A stretch of 64,000 bases of DNA from Dulcicalothrix desertica PCC 7102 (GCF_003991905.1 NZ_RSCL01000011.1:254984-318983); one strand, 5' to 3'. Counted from the stretch's first letter, positions 50,738-59,859 are shown. Notes: generated by a model from the sequence alone, not told the origin. Numbers and translations: made by a program.

Positions 50738-53224
50738 TTACTTAATCTTGCGTTGGAAGGTAAGGGTGCCTGTACCACCTGGAGTAACAGTCGAAACTGT
50801 ATCTTTATATTCGTTAATATCCGTAATAGCACCATTGGCGCCTGTGGTTACAGTAATACTAGTACCAACTGCTGAACCAATTGCTGGTGATGGATATTTG
50901 GAATCAATAGTTGTGCTAAACCAAGTATTCCCATTTGCGGTACCGTTTTCTGTAATCACCAAGTTATTTGCAGGTAAACTTACGCTGCCAGTACCACCTG
51001 TAGTCGAAATATTTCTGTAGGTAATGCGGTATTCAATAATGCGACCGGGTGTAGCAACACCAGCTAGAGCTGTTTGGTTGGTTGTGAAGCCTACTACTTC
51101 TGTTGTTCCATTAGCTTCTAAAATTCGCGCTTCTTTCAACAAACTGAGGTAGTTTGTATACAATCGGTCGATAGTAATATTGCTGGGGTCGCCTGTTGGT
51201 GAACCATCGTTAGCAGTATCTACAAATGCAGTAATTGGTACTGGGTATCCTTTTAATTGTGGTGAACTTGGTAAATCGACTGTCACGCTGTAATTTGCTG
51301 TACCGGAAGCCGCAACCGTCACCTTCACGGGGCTAGTCGCTGTCGTACCAGTACTTTCAGCCGGAACAAAAACAAATCCACCACCAGAAGTATAAGTATA
51401 TACAGCTGTTTGACCACCTGCTGTAATTGTCACCTTTGCATTGTCAATTAAGTCAATCGCAGTGCCAGGCGAAGTTGGTAATAAAGAAATGACTTGTTGA
51501 CTGCCGCTAGTGTTTTGTACAGTGTTGTCGAATGTGATGGCATCTGGGTCAATGCTTACAGAGGGTGAAGTACCCGCAGGTACAACTACTGATTTATTTG
51601 TAAAGTCGTCATTATTACTAGTCGGTCCAGTCGCTCCTGGTTGACCGTTGGGACCGTTGAGTGGAGTAGCAGCGATTGTAAATACAGTGACTTCACCACC
51701 ACCTGGTTTTGTCCCCACATTTGCACCTGTATCTTGACCTTGGTTAGTGTTATTTGCGGTTGGGTCATTACCTTTACCAGGGTCAGTACCATCAGCATTA
51801 GGATTGGGTACGCCATCGCTAATACCACCGTTTTGAGTTGTGGCGCCACCTGCTGTATTTGGGTCTGGGTTAGTACCGTTTAAATTGTTGTTAGATGTTT
51901 GGTCACCAGATTCATCGTAAACTAGTTGAGTTGCTGTACCTGGTACTACTGCTCCGGGTTGCGATTGACCAAAGACTTGAGCAATATTTACAATCTGACC
52001 GCCAGCGAAGCCTGATTGTGGATTTAAAGTAATAGTAAAGCCAGTAACTGTAGTACCTTTTGGTATTGGTGTTGTTGAGGCATCGTAAATAAAACCAACC
52101 CGCGTAATAGTACCAACAGTAGGTTTGGCTGTATACCATTTTGCTTTATGAGCTTCTTTTGCTTGCGGGTCATCAGTCGTATAAACTGGAGTCCAACCTG
52201 TAGGTCCGGTTGGATTTGTTGTATTACTTAGCTGCATTCCTGTGGGAATCACATCTGACACCAATACCCGATTTTGTGTCACAGTCTCATTTACAGTAAT
52301 TTCGGTACCGTAAAGGTCTGATGTCACTAATCCTGTTGGTGGTGTTGGATTTTCGACTTTTAAGGCTAATGCGTAAGTAAGAATGTCGTCAGTTAAAACG
52401 TTAGGTGTACTATTATTTTTGTAATCACCTACAGCTTTTAAAATTGCTGCAAACGCTTGCTGGCGAGCGTTAACGGTAATTAAACTGCTAGTAGTCGCCA
52501 TTGCTTCGCGAACTCCGTTAATTGGCGCCGTCGCGTTCGTTTCACCACCTACACTGTCTGCATTGTCTACGGTGTAAATATCTAGCGTATTGTTTTCATT
52601 ACCTGTACGGTCTTGGTTTTGGGCATTCGCTGTGTTAGTATTACCCAAGGAAACAGTTAAAGTATCTCCTGCAATCGCGTTTGTTAATACTTTGATTGGT
52701 ACGCGAATTGTAACTGTACCTGTAGTTCCAGTACCTGGGTTAGGTGCAATTGAACCTTGTGCTGCACCTAGCAATGTACCCGTGTTACCACCTGTATTAG
52801 AAACATTAACTGGTGCTCCTAAGTTAGTACCATTGACTGCAACAATCTGAATATCTCCATTCTGGCTAAACTTAGTTGTATTGGAAAGAGTTGCAACACC
52901 AGGGATAAAGAATTGTGTTGGGTCGTTACCTGTGTTGGTAATTACGAAATCAACAAAAAGAGTATCGCTTGAATTAGGAGTAGTGGCACTGGGTGTTTGT
53001 GCTGTGACAGTAACACCAGCAACTTCTGCTACTTTAATAACAACTTCGTTAGAAGTCGCGTTATAGGTTGTTGTACCATCAGTAAAAGTGGCAGTTGCAG
53101 TGTTTTTAATGTCTGAACCCGCTGCTGTTTGTGCAAGTACAGGTGTTATTATTCCCAAGCTACTAGTTACTGCAAGAGTAGCTGCTAAAAGTTTATGAAA
53201 ATGTTTATTATTACGAGTTTCCAT
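50738..53224 (-). CDS. secreted beta-strand-repeat/DUF11-like surface protein (gene 1)
   Basis: 828 residues. Signal peptide 1-32 (IITPVLAQ) and then SDIKNTATATFTDG, the usual N-terminus of Ig-like DUF11-type surface proteins. Several Ig-like units with LFVDFVITNTGND, NRVLVSDVIPTGMQL, RIIEYRITYRNIST. The middle (about 425-500) is an Asn/Gly/Asp/Thr-rich linker (NNNLNGTNPDPNTAGG) of low complexity. First gene of the minus-strand cluster, with a 700-base upstream region. Likely the major secreted component, by size and position; no enzyme motif. Confidence 0.8.
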   Translation of the reverse strand: METRNNKHFHKLLAATLAVTSSLGIITPVLAQTAAGSDIKNTATATFTDGTTTYNATSNEVVIKVAEVAGVTVTAQTPSATTPNSSDTLFVDFVITNTGNDPTQFFIPGVATLSNTTKFSQNGDIQIVAVNGTNLGAPVNVSNTGGNTGTLLGAAQGSIAPNPGTGTTGTVTIRVPIKVLTNAIAGDTLTVSLGNTNTANAQNQDRTGNENNTLDIYTVDNADSVGGETNATAPINGVREAMATTSSLITVNARQQAFAAILKAVGDYKNNSTPNVLTDDILTYALALKVENPTPPTGLVTSDLYGTEITVNETVTQNRVLVSDVIPTGMQLSNTTNPTGPTGWTPVYTTDDPQAKEAHKAKWYTAKPTVGTITRVGFIYDASTTPIPKGTTVTGFTITLNPQSGFAGGQIVNIAQVFGQSQPGAVVPGTATQLVYDESGDQTSNNNLNGTNPDPNTAGGATTQNGGISDGVPNPNADGTDPGKGNDPTANNTNQGQDTGANVGTKPGGGEVTVFTIAATPLNGPNGQPGATGPTSNNDDFTNKSVVVPAGTSPSVSIDPDAITFDNTVQNTSGSQQVISLLPTSPGTAIDLIDNAKVTITAGGQTAVYTYTSGGGFVFVPAESTGTTATSPVKVTVAASGTANYSVTVDLPSSPQLKGYPVPITAFVDTANDGSPTGDPSNITIDRLYTNYLSLLKEARILEANGTTEVVGFTTNQTALAGVATPGRIIEYRITYRNISTTGGTGSVSLPANNLVITENGTANGNTWFSTTIDSKYPSPAIGSAVGTSITVTTGANGAITDINEYKDTVSTVTPGGTGTLTFQRKIK

Positions 53225-53891
53225 GTTCAGAACAGCCTATAAGTAATGAAAAAATGCAATGCAAAATTGAGGCTGATGTTGTACAACTAGCCAAACTTGA
53301 AAATATTTATGTGGAATTACCAATAAACTCAGGTTTTTTCGGTAATTAGTATCCGGATTTTTCTAGTAAGGATTGATATATAAAATAGAGGGTTGAATCA
53401 AAACTAAGTTTTTTGGCAACTAACCAAAAAATATTAAGCTAACATTTTACTCATAATTATGGTTAACTATCTGTTATTGTTATCTTTATAAATGAACTTA
53501 GTCATGATGTAGTCGAGTTGAATTCGTGCTGGTTGTGCAGGAATTTATCTCTCATTTTTATTATTCCCAAAATTTGCTTATATCTCTCATCAAAGCTTTA
53601 TAAATTTGAACGTACAAAAGTCAACTAATCAATTTAAGCTTTTACTACAAGCAAATGTAACGGTAGTAACACTTACAAACAGTATTTTTTGGTTTAGGTA
53701 AGTAGAAACGCCATATCATAACGTTTCTACCGCAAACAGGGGTTAACTTTGATGAATCAGTTCATAGAAGCATAGACTCACTATACGTTGACTGTTTTTT
53801 GAGTATAGGGTGCTACCTGTGACAAAGTTGTGACAAGCCTAAAATTACTACATCTGTAATTAGTTACAACGCAAACAAATGTCAATAATAT
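53225..53891. other. upstream region of the surface cluster
   Basis: About 670 bases without an ORF. It should contain the promoter of the DUF11 cluster (minus strand). It includes a palindromic repeat at 53702-53730 (GTAGAAACG ... CGTTTCTAC). No other operator can be defended. Confidence 0.4.
53702..53730. repeat. GTAGAAACG palindromic repeat
   Basis: Nine-base complementary arms around a 11-base centre. It resembles the TAGAGACG palindromes elsewhere in the window. Confidence 0.55.
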
Positions 53892-53930
53892 AAAAACGCG
53901 ATGTATAACGTTTCCGATACATCGCGTCTC
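53892..53930 (-). terminator. ssb terminator
   Basis: On the minus strand GGAGA-CGCGATGTAT ... ATACATCGCG-TTTTT: ten-base perfect arms (53917-53926 and 53897-53906), a 10-base loop and five T. It lies 30 bases after the ssb stop codon. A good rho-independent terminator. Confidence 0.85.
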
Positions 53931-53955
53931 CAATTAAAATTATTATAAACAACGG

Positions 53956-54528
53956 TTAGAACGGAATTTCATCGTCTTCATCTACTTCTTGTTGTGCTGG
54001 ATAGGTACTTGGTTCATAGTTTTTGGCTGGTTGCGTTGCATATTCGTTCGCGTTCTCTGGCATTACACCGACGTTGCTTCTTGTTTTTGCTGGTGTTCTT
54101 GCAGGCGCCTCATCGTAACTGGCAGAATTGTTTGTAGCTGGTGGACGATTTGTTGGAGCGCTATTAGTTTTAGTACTGGTGGCAACAGGTGTTTTCTCTA
54201 CTGCTGGAACTGAAGTCATAGGCGCCGAACCATCGAGTGAATGTATCTTTTGTAATGTTAACTCTGCGCGTTTTTCCTTAAATCCCTCTGGACGGTCAAT
54301 GGTATTCATTCCCAAACGTCCTTCTAAAAGCACGCGGTCACCTTGGTGGTAATTTTGGTGAACTTCTTTGGCTAAATCCCTCCAAGATACTACACGCAAC
54401 ATCGATGGTGGGTCATCTTGTCTCGATGCAGGAAACTGCACCATCATCTCTGATATTTCCAAACCGTCTTGTGTGTGACGCAGTTGAGGCTCACTGATGA
54501 TTTCTGCCATTAAGATAAAGTTGTTCAT
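53956..54528 (-). CDS. ssb: single-stranded DNA-binding protein
   Basis: 190 residues. Residues 1-100 form an OB-fold (MNNFILMAEIISEPQLRHTQ, RVVSWRDLAKEV, GDRVLLEGRLGMNT, KRAELTLQKIH). A low-complexity Pro/Thr/Asn linker (about 105-175) leads to the acidic tip VDEDDEIPF, the interaction tail for replication and repair partners. It binds single-stranded DNA as a tetramer in other bacteria. The OB core has the PEGFKEKRAELTLQKI form used by cyanobacteria, and lacks the long standard N-terminal MNxVxLVG motif, so it may be one of two SSB paralogues. It has its own terminator. Confidence 0.9.
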   Translation of the reverse strand: MNNFILMAEIISEPQLRHTQDGLEISEMMVQFPASRQDDPPSMLRVVSWRDLAKEVHQNYHQGDRVLLEGRLGMNTIDRPEGFKEKRAELTLQKIHSLDGSAPMTSVPAVEKTPVATSTKTNSAPTNRPPATNNSASYDEAPARTPAKTRSNVGVMPENANEYATQPAKNYEPSTYPAQQEVDEDDEIPF

Positions 54529-54862
54529 GTTTTTTCCTCTTTGTTAGTATTTTGTTAATGTTGGGTTCCGTTCCTCCACCCAACCTACGCAGTTTTAGCA
54601 CCACGTTGTATTTTTGTTAAATTTATTTGTAATAATTCTTAATCAACTCCATATTTGCTATGCTTGGCATACTCGTACTGTTTTAGCATAAAAGTCAAAC
54701 AACATTCGCGGTTGTAAATATCTTAGTAATATTGTACCAAAAAGGCAAGCGATTAGCGAGGATAAAGAGTAAATAATGATAAAGCTATTTTTAAACTTTT
54801 CTTCATAGGGCTGTTACGTGTATGATGAGCGCTGAATTATTATTTGACAATTACTATAAGCT
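54529..54862. other. divergent promoter region between ssb and the ABC ATPase
   Basis: 334 bases without an ORF. TTGACA occurs at 54844 but is too close to the ABC gene start to be useful. No confident promoter or operator. Confidence 0.3.
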
Positions 54863-56173
54863 GTGGCACAAGTTATTTTAGAAAACGTTTACAAAAGTTT
54901 CCCCCACCGTAAAGGGGAGGCGCCTGCACAAGTCAAGAACAATAATATAGATAGTGGTGATGCTGCACGTTCGGAAGGTGTAAGTATTTTACGACGGATA
55001 AACTTAACGGTCGCAGACGGTGAGTTTATGGTGTTGGTGGGACCTTCGGGTTGTGGCAAAAGTACGCTGTTACGGTTAATAGCTGGTTTGGAAAGCATGA
55101 CTGGTGGGAATATTTCGGTGGGTGACAAACTTGTTAACGACCTCCCCCCCAAAGAACGTGACATCGCGATGGTGTTTCAAAGTTATGCGCTTTACCCGCA
55201 TATGACAGTTTACGATAATATCGCCTTTGGATTACGGCGCCGTTCATTAGACAATTTAGGTCATGAGGAGACTAACTCTAGCTTTGTCGAAAATTTACTT
55301 GTCAGTGCCACAAGAAAATTACCCAAAGGACTGAGGTATTTATCAGAGAAAGAAAAATCGATTGACCAACAGGTAAAAAACGTAGCACAATTACTACAAA
55401 TCGAAGCATTACTAAAACGATTACCCAAACAGTTATCAGGGGGACAAAGACAGCGTGTTGCATTAGGACGAGCAATAGCACGTAACCCCCAAGTATTCCT
55501 AATGGATGAACCTCTTTCAAACTTAGACGCAAAATTACGTGCAGAAACGCGCGCACAAATCGTCAAATTACAGCGTCAACTTGGAACAACCACAATTTAC
55601 GTCACCCACGACCAAACCGAAGCAATGACAATGGGAGACAGAATAGCCATTTTAAACCAAGGTCAACTCCAACAAGTGGCGCCTCCCTTAGAACTTTACA
55701 ACCGTCCAGCAAATCGTTTCGTCGCAGAATTTATTGGTTCACCACCAATGAACTTTATTCCCGTCAAATTTCAAGCACCGCAAATCATTACAAACGGTGA
55801 CTTCCGTATGACCTTACCAGAAATTTGGGGCGCCACACTACAAAAGTACGACGGCAAAACAGTAATATTAGGAATACGACCCGAACATTTAATTGTAGGT
55901 GTACCCGCAACAAGAAACTTACCAGTACAAGTTGATTTAGTTGAAAACTTAGGTAACGACACTTACCTGTCAACCCAACTCATAATACCAGGGTTCCAAC
56001 GACAATCCTTTTCTGAACCATCATTACAAGTCAGAATACCACCCGACCGCACCGTTAAAATGGGCGAACAAATTTGGTTATCATTAACACCAGAGAAACT
56101 ACACTTCTTTGACCCAGAAACCGAAATAGCCATCTACCCCAAAACATCCCCACAACTTCCCTTTGAAAAATAA
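54863..56173 (+). CDS. ABC transporter ATP-binding protein, UgpC/MalK type
   Basis: 436 residues, GTG start. Walker A GPSGCGKST, Q-loop VFQSYALYPHMTV, signature LSGGQRQR, Walker B VFLMDEPLSNLDAK, switch His in YVTHDQTEA. The C-terminal 130 residues form the MalK/UgpC-type OB regulatory domain (IGSPPMNF, GIRPEHL). It energises uptake of a sugar, glycerol-phosphate or glucosylglycerol-like solute. Unusual: a roughly 45-residue insertion between the Q-loop and the signature (after LRRRSLD, to SIDQQ), and a 20-residue insertion in the first strands. No permease or binding protein is adjacent, so it may serve several transporters. Confidence 0.9.
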   Translation: MAQVILENVYKSFPHRKGEAPAQVKNNNIDSGDAARSEGVSILRRINLTVADGEFMVLVGPSGCGKSTLLRLIAGLESMTGGNISVGDKLVNDLPPKERDIAMVFQSYALYPHMTVYDNIAFGLRRRSLDNLGHEETNSSFVENLLVSATRKLPKGLRYLSEKEKSIDQQVKNVAQLLQIEALLKRLPKQLSGGQRQRVALGRAIARNPQVFLMDEPLSNLDAKLRAETRAQIVKLQRQLGTTTIYVTHDQTEAMTMGDRIAILNQGQLQQVAPPLELYNRPANRFVAEFIGSPPMNFIPVKFQAPQIITNGDFRMTLPEIWGATLQKYDGKTVILGIRPEHLIVGVPATRNLPVQVDLVENLGNDTYLSTQLIIPGFQRQSFSEPSLQVRIPPDRTVKMGEQIWLSLTPEKLHFFDPETEIAIYPKTSPQLPFEK

Positions 56174-56190
56174 TATATTCTAATATTGTA

Positions 56191-56350
56191 TTCCTGTGGA
56201 ACCAAGCTCTTGTAGAACCAAGCTCTTGTAGAACCAAACTCTTGTAAAACCAAACTCTTGTGGAATCAAACTCTTGTGGAATCAAACTCTTGTGGAATCA
56301 AACTCTTGTGGAATCAAACTCTTGTGGAATCAAACTCTTGTGGAACGGGC
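56191..56350. repeat. 16-base tandem repeat, 10 units
   Basis: Ten contiguous 16-base units of the form CTCTTGTGGAATCAAA. The five central copies (56255-56334) are identical; the first four vary (CTCTTGTAGAACCAAG) and the last runs into a hairpin. It lies between convergent genes. A minus ORF across it encodes a repetitive peptide and is not believed. Confidence 0.9.
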
Positions 56351-56362
56351 ATCCCTGCCCGT
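56345..56362. terminator. convergent-gene hairpin
   Basis: ACGGGC-ATCCCT-GCCCGT, six GC-rich pairs, between the stop of the ABC gene and that of the HEAT lipoprotein. Likely ends the ABC transcript; T-run weak (CCTTAAAAA follows). Confidence 0.5.
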
Positions 56363-56364
56363 CC

Positions 56365-57393
56365 TTAAAAAGAACCCCACTTAACTGAAGTTTGCTCTTT
56401 CCTACCTGTCTTAATAACTTTATACCCTTTACTTTGTGCCCAATCATAAGCAGCTTTTTCCAAAGTAGGTTCCCCACAATTAAGATAAGTTAAAGCAAGA
56501 TTCTTATTACCCTGCTCCTTCAGCACATTCACTAGCGTCTGTGTTGTATCTTTGCCACCAATGCCAATAAACGAATAAAGCGCATAATCAATAGTTCTTG
56601 GGTCATTTGATGCCAAATCCTTGAGCAAAACGCTTTTTGTCATTTCCCAATTATTGCGTAACTCATCTCCTTTTCTTTTAGCTATTAAAAAATATACTTT
56701 ATCCACTTCCGATACTGGTTGCCAATTAAGTTTTTCTAAAGCTAAACCAACCATTGGACTAGATGCTAAATCAGTTAAATTCTTAGTTAATGGTTTAATA
56801 GCTTTTTGGTCTCCAATATCATATAAAACACTCGCAGCATTCGTTCTCATTCTCGCATCTGGTTCTTTTAAAGCAGCCAACATCGGTTCTAGCGCTGGCT
56901 TCCCAATTGCACCCAAAGCAGCAACCGCATTAGCATCATCTTTTTTAAAGTCAACTAGCAACTGATTAATAATTTTAGGATTGGCGCCAGCAATATCCTT
57001 TAATCCTGTTTTTGCAGCAGTTGCAATTGCACGATTAGGGTGTTTAACATTAGCCACTAAAGCTTTAACAGCACGAGTATCTTTTAATTTTCCCAGTGCA
57101 AGCGCTGCTGCAGCATGAGTTTTAATTTCAGCAGAAGATGCAGAAGACTTAACAGGAGTGTTTAACAGAGTTACTAAAGGTTCAACGGCTTGCTTATCTC
57201 CTAAATTTCCTAGTGCTTCGGCTGCTTGGTCTGTGCCAAACGTTGCAGGCTTTTTGATATAATTCTCAACTAGCCCTTGCACATTTTTTTCGGCAGCTAA
57301 ACGTTGAACTTGAGAATCTTTTACTTTGTCTAGGTTACAGGCGCCTAGAGTCAAAGTTAATAAGCTAACTATAATGATGTAGTGCTTACCCAT
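56365..57393 (-). CDS. HEAT-repeat lipoprotein
   Basis: 342 residues from ATG 57393 (a TTG six bases earlier is less likely). Lipobox LTLGAC gives a lipid-anchored Cys at about residue 18. The rest is HEAT/PBS-lyase-like: AAEALGNLGDKQAVEPLVTL, AAALALGKLKDTRAVKALV, AVAALGAIGKPALEPMLAAL, AASVLYDIGDQKAIKPLTK. It would be an outer- or plasma-membrane-bound scaffold protein in the periplasm. It is convergent with the ABC gene, and separated from it by the 16-base tandem repeat. Specific role unknown. Confidence 0.85.
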   Translation of the reverse strand: MGKHYIIIVSLLTLTLGACNLDKVKDSQVQRLAAEKNVQGLVENYIKKPATFGTDQAAEALGNLGDKQAVEPLVTLLNTPVKSSASSAEIKTHAAAALALGKLKDTRAVKALVANVKHPNRAIATAAKTGLKDIAGANPKIINQLLVDFKKDDANAVAALGAIGKPALEPMLAALKEPDARMRTNAASVLYDIGDQKAIKPLTKNLTDLASSPMVGLALEKLNWQPVSEVDKVYFLIAKRKGDELRNNWEMTKSVLLKDLASNDPRTIDYALYSFIGIGGKDTTQTLVNVLKEQGNKNLALTYLNCGEPTLEKAAYDWAQSKGYKVIKTGRKEQTSVKWGSF

Positions 57394-57606
57394 AGTCAAT
57401 TTACTTGTTTTTATACATAAAATTCTGTGTTCTTATATTTTCGTTGATAACAAAATTAAATTGTTAAGTTAAATTCAGGTGTATTTTCAGGTTCTTAAAA
57501 TTACAAGCTCTAATGCGATTAAGTTAAATTCAGGTAAATTCAGGTGGTAGTCTGTATCTCTATGGTAAAAATAAATACCACCAAAATTAATTACATCAAA
57601 CACCAA

Positions 57607-57635
57607 TCAAAATGTGAACCACGGTTCACATTTTT
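57607..57635 (-). terminator. terminator of the GST-like gene
   Basis: AAAATGTGAACC-AC-GGTTCACATTTTT: 12-base arms with a 2-base loop, flanked by A and T runs, 44 bases past the stop at 57679 on the minus strand. Symmetric, so it may work both ways. Confidence 0.7.
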
Positions 57636-57678
57636 AGTTTTGATGAGCCAATGCACAAGCGCTTTGGCTCATGCTACG

Positions 57679-58713
57679 TTATTTTTGGCGGTTATGTGGT
57701 TCCAGTAAACTTGTAATATCTGGGCCAGAGGGAATTATTCCACCTGGGTTAAGTGGAAACAAGTTACCATAATAATCGCGCTTAACACTTTCTACGTCGC
57801 AAGTCTCAGCAACTCCAGGAATTTGATACAAGTCTCGTAAATAGGCGCCTAAATTCTGATAATCTTGAATACGGCGCCGATTACACTTAAATAAACCGTA
57901 GTAAACTGCGTCAAATCTAAATAAAGTTGTAAATAAACGCACATCAGCAAGCGTGACTGTATCTCCACATAGATAACGAGTTTTTTCCAACGCTGCATCA
58001 ATTTCATCTAAAGTTGTAAATAATTCGTTACAAGCTTGCTCGTATGCTTCTTGTGTCTGAGCAAACCCACAACGATATACACCATTATTTACAGCATGAT
58101 AAATTTTATCATTCCAAGCATCTATACCCGCACGCAACTCAACAGGATATAAATCAAGCTCTGAATTTACGGCAAACTCGTTAAACTGTGAGTTTAATAT
58201 GACGATAATTTCTGCACTCTCATTATTAACTATCGTTTTTGTGTGTGTATCCCATAAAATTGGCACAGTACTGCGTCCTTTGTAGCCAGGTTGTGCCAAG
58301 TTATATAATTCTGGTACAGTTTGACAACCTTCTTCTTCGTTAAAAACCCAAGCTCCTGTATCTCCATTAGGTGAAACAATTGATACTGATATAGCTGACT
58401 CTAATCCTTTAATTGCGCGCGTAACTATTGTACGATGTGCCCAAGGACATCCTAAACCAACGTATAATTTATATCTCCCAGCTTCGGGTTTATACTTCCC
58501 ATCATTACTTACAGTATCTCGAAACTGACTTTCTGGTCGAACATATGCACCAGACTTACTACGTGGCGCCAGTTGTGACATCATTATATGCCACATCGTT
58601 GACCAAACAAACTTACCGAAGCGAATAACAAACCCAGAAGGTAGAGATTTTCCCTTTTTGGGTTTTGGAGTTACTGGTGTAACTGGAGATGGTGGAGAGA
58701 TAGTTTTAGTCAT
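57679..58713 (-). CDS. glutathionyl-hydroquinone reductase (omega-class GST-like, YqjG/ECM4 type)
   Basis: 344 residues. Active-site motif GLGCPWAHR with Cys at about residue 90; VPILWDTHTKTIVNNESAEI is the glutathione-binding cis-Pro and NNES motif of the family; C-terminal helical domain with ALEKTRYLCGDTVTLADVRL then TLFRFD. Members reduce glutathionyl-hydroquinones using GSH. The N-terminal 45 residues have an extra proline-rich stretch (PPSPVTPVTPKPKKGKS) absent in the E. coli enzyme. Single gene with its own terminator; no neighbour points to a particular quinone. Confidence 0.88.
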   Translation of the reverse strand: MTKTISPPSPVTPVTPKPKKGKSLPSGFVIRFGKFVWSTMWHIMMSQLAPRSKSGAYVRPESQFRDTVSNDGKYKPEAGRYKLYVGLGCPWAHRTIVTRAIKGLESAISVSIVSPNGDTGAWVFNEEEGCQTVPELYNLAQPGYKGRSTVPILWDTHTKTIVNNESAEIIVILNSQFNEFAVNSELDLYPVELRAGIDAWNDKIYHAVNNGVYRCGFAQTQEAYEQACNELFTTLDEIDAALEKTRYLCGDTVTLADVRLFTTLFRFDAVYYGLFKCNRRRIQDYQNLGAYLRDLYQIPGVAETCDVESVKRDYYGNLFPLNPGGIIPSGPDITSLLEPHNRQK

Positions 58714-58789
58714 AATGTTACATCCGTATGAAAAAAAGATGAAGTATTGATATTTATCTATATAAGTTACTTAATTTTGGAAAATAATA

Positions 58790-58872
58790 ATAGATCGAGT
58801 TTTAGCTAAATTAGAAGAAATACAAAAGGCTGAAGAAACAGATAAGGAGGAATAATAAACTATCCATACGTA
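58790..58872 (+). pseudogene. duplicated end of hicA and start of hicB
   Basis: About 83 bases matching 59198-59279 at roughly 90 percent identity (the LAKLEEVQKAEETD region of hicA and the TATCCATAC start of hicB). The stop/start junction is altered (GAATAATAAAC instead of GAATGAAC). It is the remnant of a second hicAB copy, or of a duplication with deletion, 410 bases before the intact pair. Confidence 0.75.
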
Positions 58873-59031
58873 TAATGACACTATTTCACGCATTTTGAGG
58901 CGCCAATAAATTGGGGTAGGGTAGAATCTCTAAGATGCTTCACTACACTACGTTTAGTTTGGTATGACAAAGTTTAAATGTTATCCATTTTAGTATAATA
59001 ATATCAAAAATATACGGTGGGTGAAGGGGAA

Positions 59032-59268
59032 ATGCCCAAAAAAATCAGGGAATTGAAAGCTACATTACAAAAAGCAGGATTTTCTTTCCGTCCAGGGAAA
59101 GGTAGTCACACATTTTGGACTCATCCACTTGTACCAGAAGACCCAATAACGATTCCAGGGAAAGATGGGGACGATGCAAAAAAATACCTAGAAAAACAAA
59201 TAGAGCGAATTTTGGCTAAATTAGAAGAAGTACAAAAGGCTGAAGAAACAGATACGGAGGAAGAATGA
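59032..59268 (+). CDS. hicA: HicA-like mRNA-interferase toxin
   Basis: 78 residues from ATG 59032, with GAAGGGGAA just before it. HicA fold: IRELKATLQKAGF, then FRPGKGSHTFWTHP with the conserved His in GSH, and ITIPGKDGDDAKKY. A charged C-terminal extension (LEEVQKAEETDTEEE) is longer than in E. coli HicA. It cleaves mRNA in the family. It overlaps hicB by 4 bases (ATGA), so the pair is coupled. Confidence 0.85.
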   Translation: MPKKIRELKATLQKAGFSFRPGKGSHTFWTHPLVPEDPITIPGKDGDDAKKYLEKQIERILAKLEEVQKAEETDTEEE

Positions 59269-59495
59269 ACTATCCATACAGTATGGTTATCGAGTGGTCT
59301 GATGAAGATAGCTGCTATCTGGTACACTTGCCAGAATTTCCTTGGCAGCAGTATCACACGCATGGTGAAACCTATGAAGAAGCAGCGAGACACGGGCAAG
59401 AAGTAATTGAGTCACTAATTGAGTGGTACCAAGAGCAAAAAAAACCACTTCCTGAACCAATCGCTTTATCTAAGAAACCATTAGAAGTAGCTTAA
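59265..59495 (+). CDS. hicB: HicB-like antitoxin
   Basis: 76 residues. The partial RNase H-like HicB fold is MVIEWSDEDSCYLVHLPEFP followed by HGETYEEAARHGQEVIESLIE. It ends at PLEVA without the usual helix-turn-helix or ribbon-helix-helix tail, so it can neutralise HicA but may not autorepress the operon by itself. Starts inside the hicA stop. Confidence 0.85.
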   Translation: MNYPYSMVIEWSDEDSCYLVHLPEFPWQQYHTHGETYEEAARHGQEVIESLIEWYQEQKKPLPEPIALSKKPLEVA

Positions 59496-59523
59496 ATGGA
59501 AAATCTAGAAAAGTATCTATAAC

Positions 59524-59757
59524 TTATTTTAAATATTCCTGCTCAAACAATTGTTGTTGATGACGACGAATTTGGTTTAGCATAGTTTTTTCTGAAGCAT
59601 CTAAACCATCTGCATATGCATTATTAATACTATGTAATAACTTTTGATTTTTACGACGCTGTATATACTTTTCAATTGCAATGAGAAGTAAGCCATCTTG
59701 AGATAATAATATTAAAGTTATAGAATCTGCTACAGATTCATTACACGAACTTAACAT
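59524..59757 (-). CDS. small hypothetical protein, 77 aa
   Basis: The frame is open further upstream to 59976, but the first 73 codons come from the palindromic repeat at 59860-59943 and low-quality sequence, so the start at ATG 59757 (MLSSCNESVADS) is preferred. The product is one hydrophobic segment (ITLILLSQDGLLLIAI) and a charged helix (KYIQRRKNQKLLHSIN, SEKTMLNQIRRHQQQLFEQ). Unknown family. Confidence 0.5.
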   Translation of the reverse strand: MLSSCNESVADSITLILLSQDGLLLIAIEKYIQRRKNQKLLHSINNAYADGLDASEKTMLNQIRRHQQQLFEQEYLK

Positions 59758-59859
59758 AAGTGAGGCGCCTCTGGATTGTGTAACGTAGGAACAGATATTT
59801 TTAGCCCCCTTATTAAGACTACCGTGTACACATAAGTCTCTAAAACTCACTTTTCTTCT

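Noticed and set aside
56191-56350. CRISPR-like array
   Set aside because: Units are contiguous with no spacers, so it is a simple tandem repeat.
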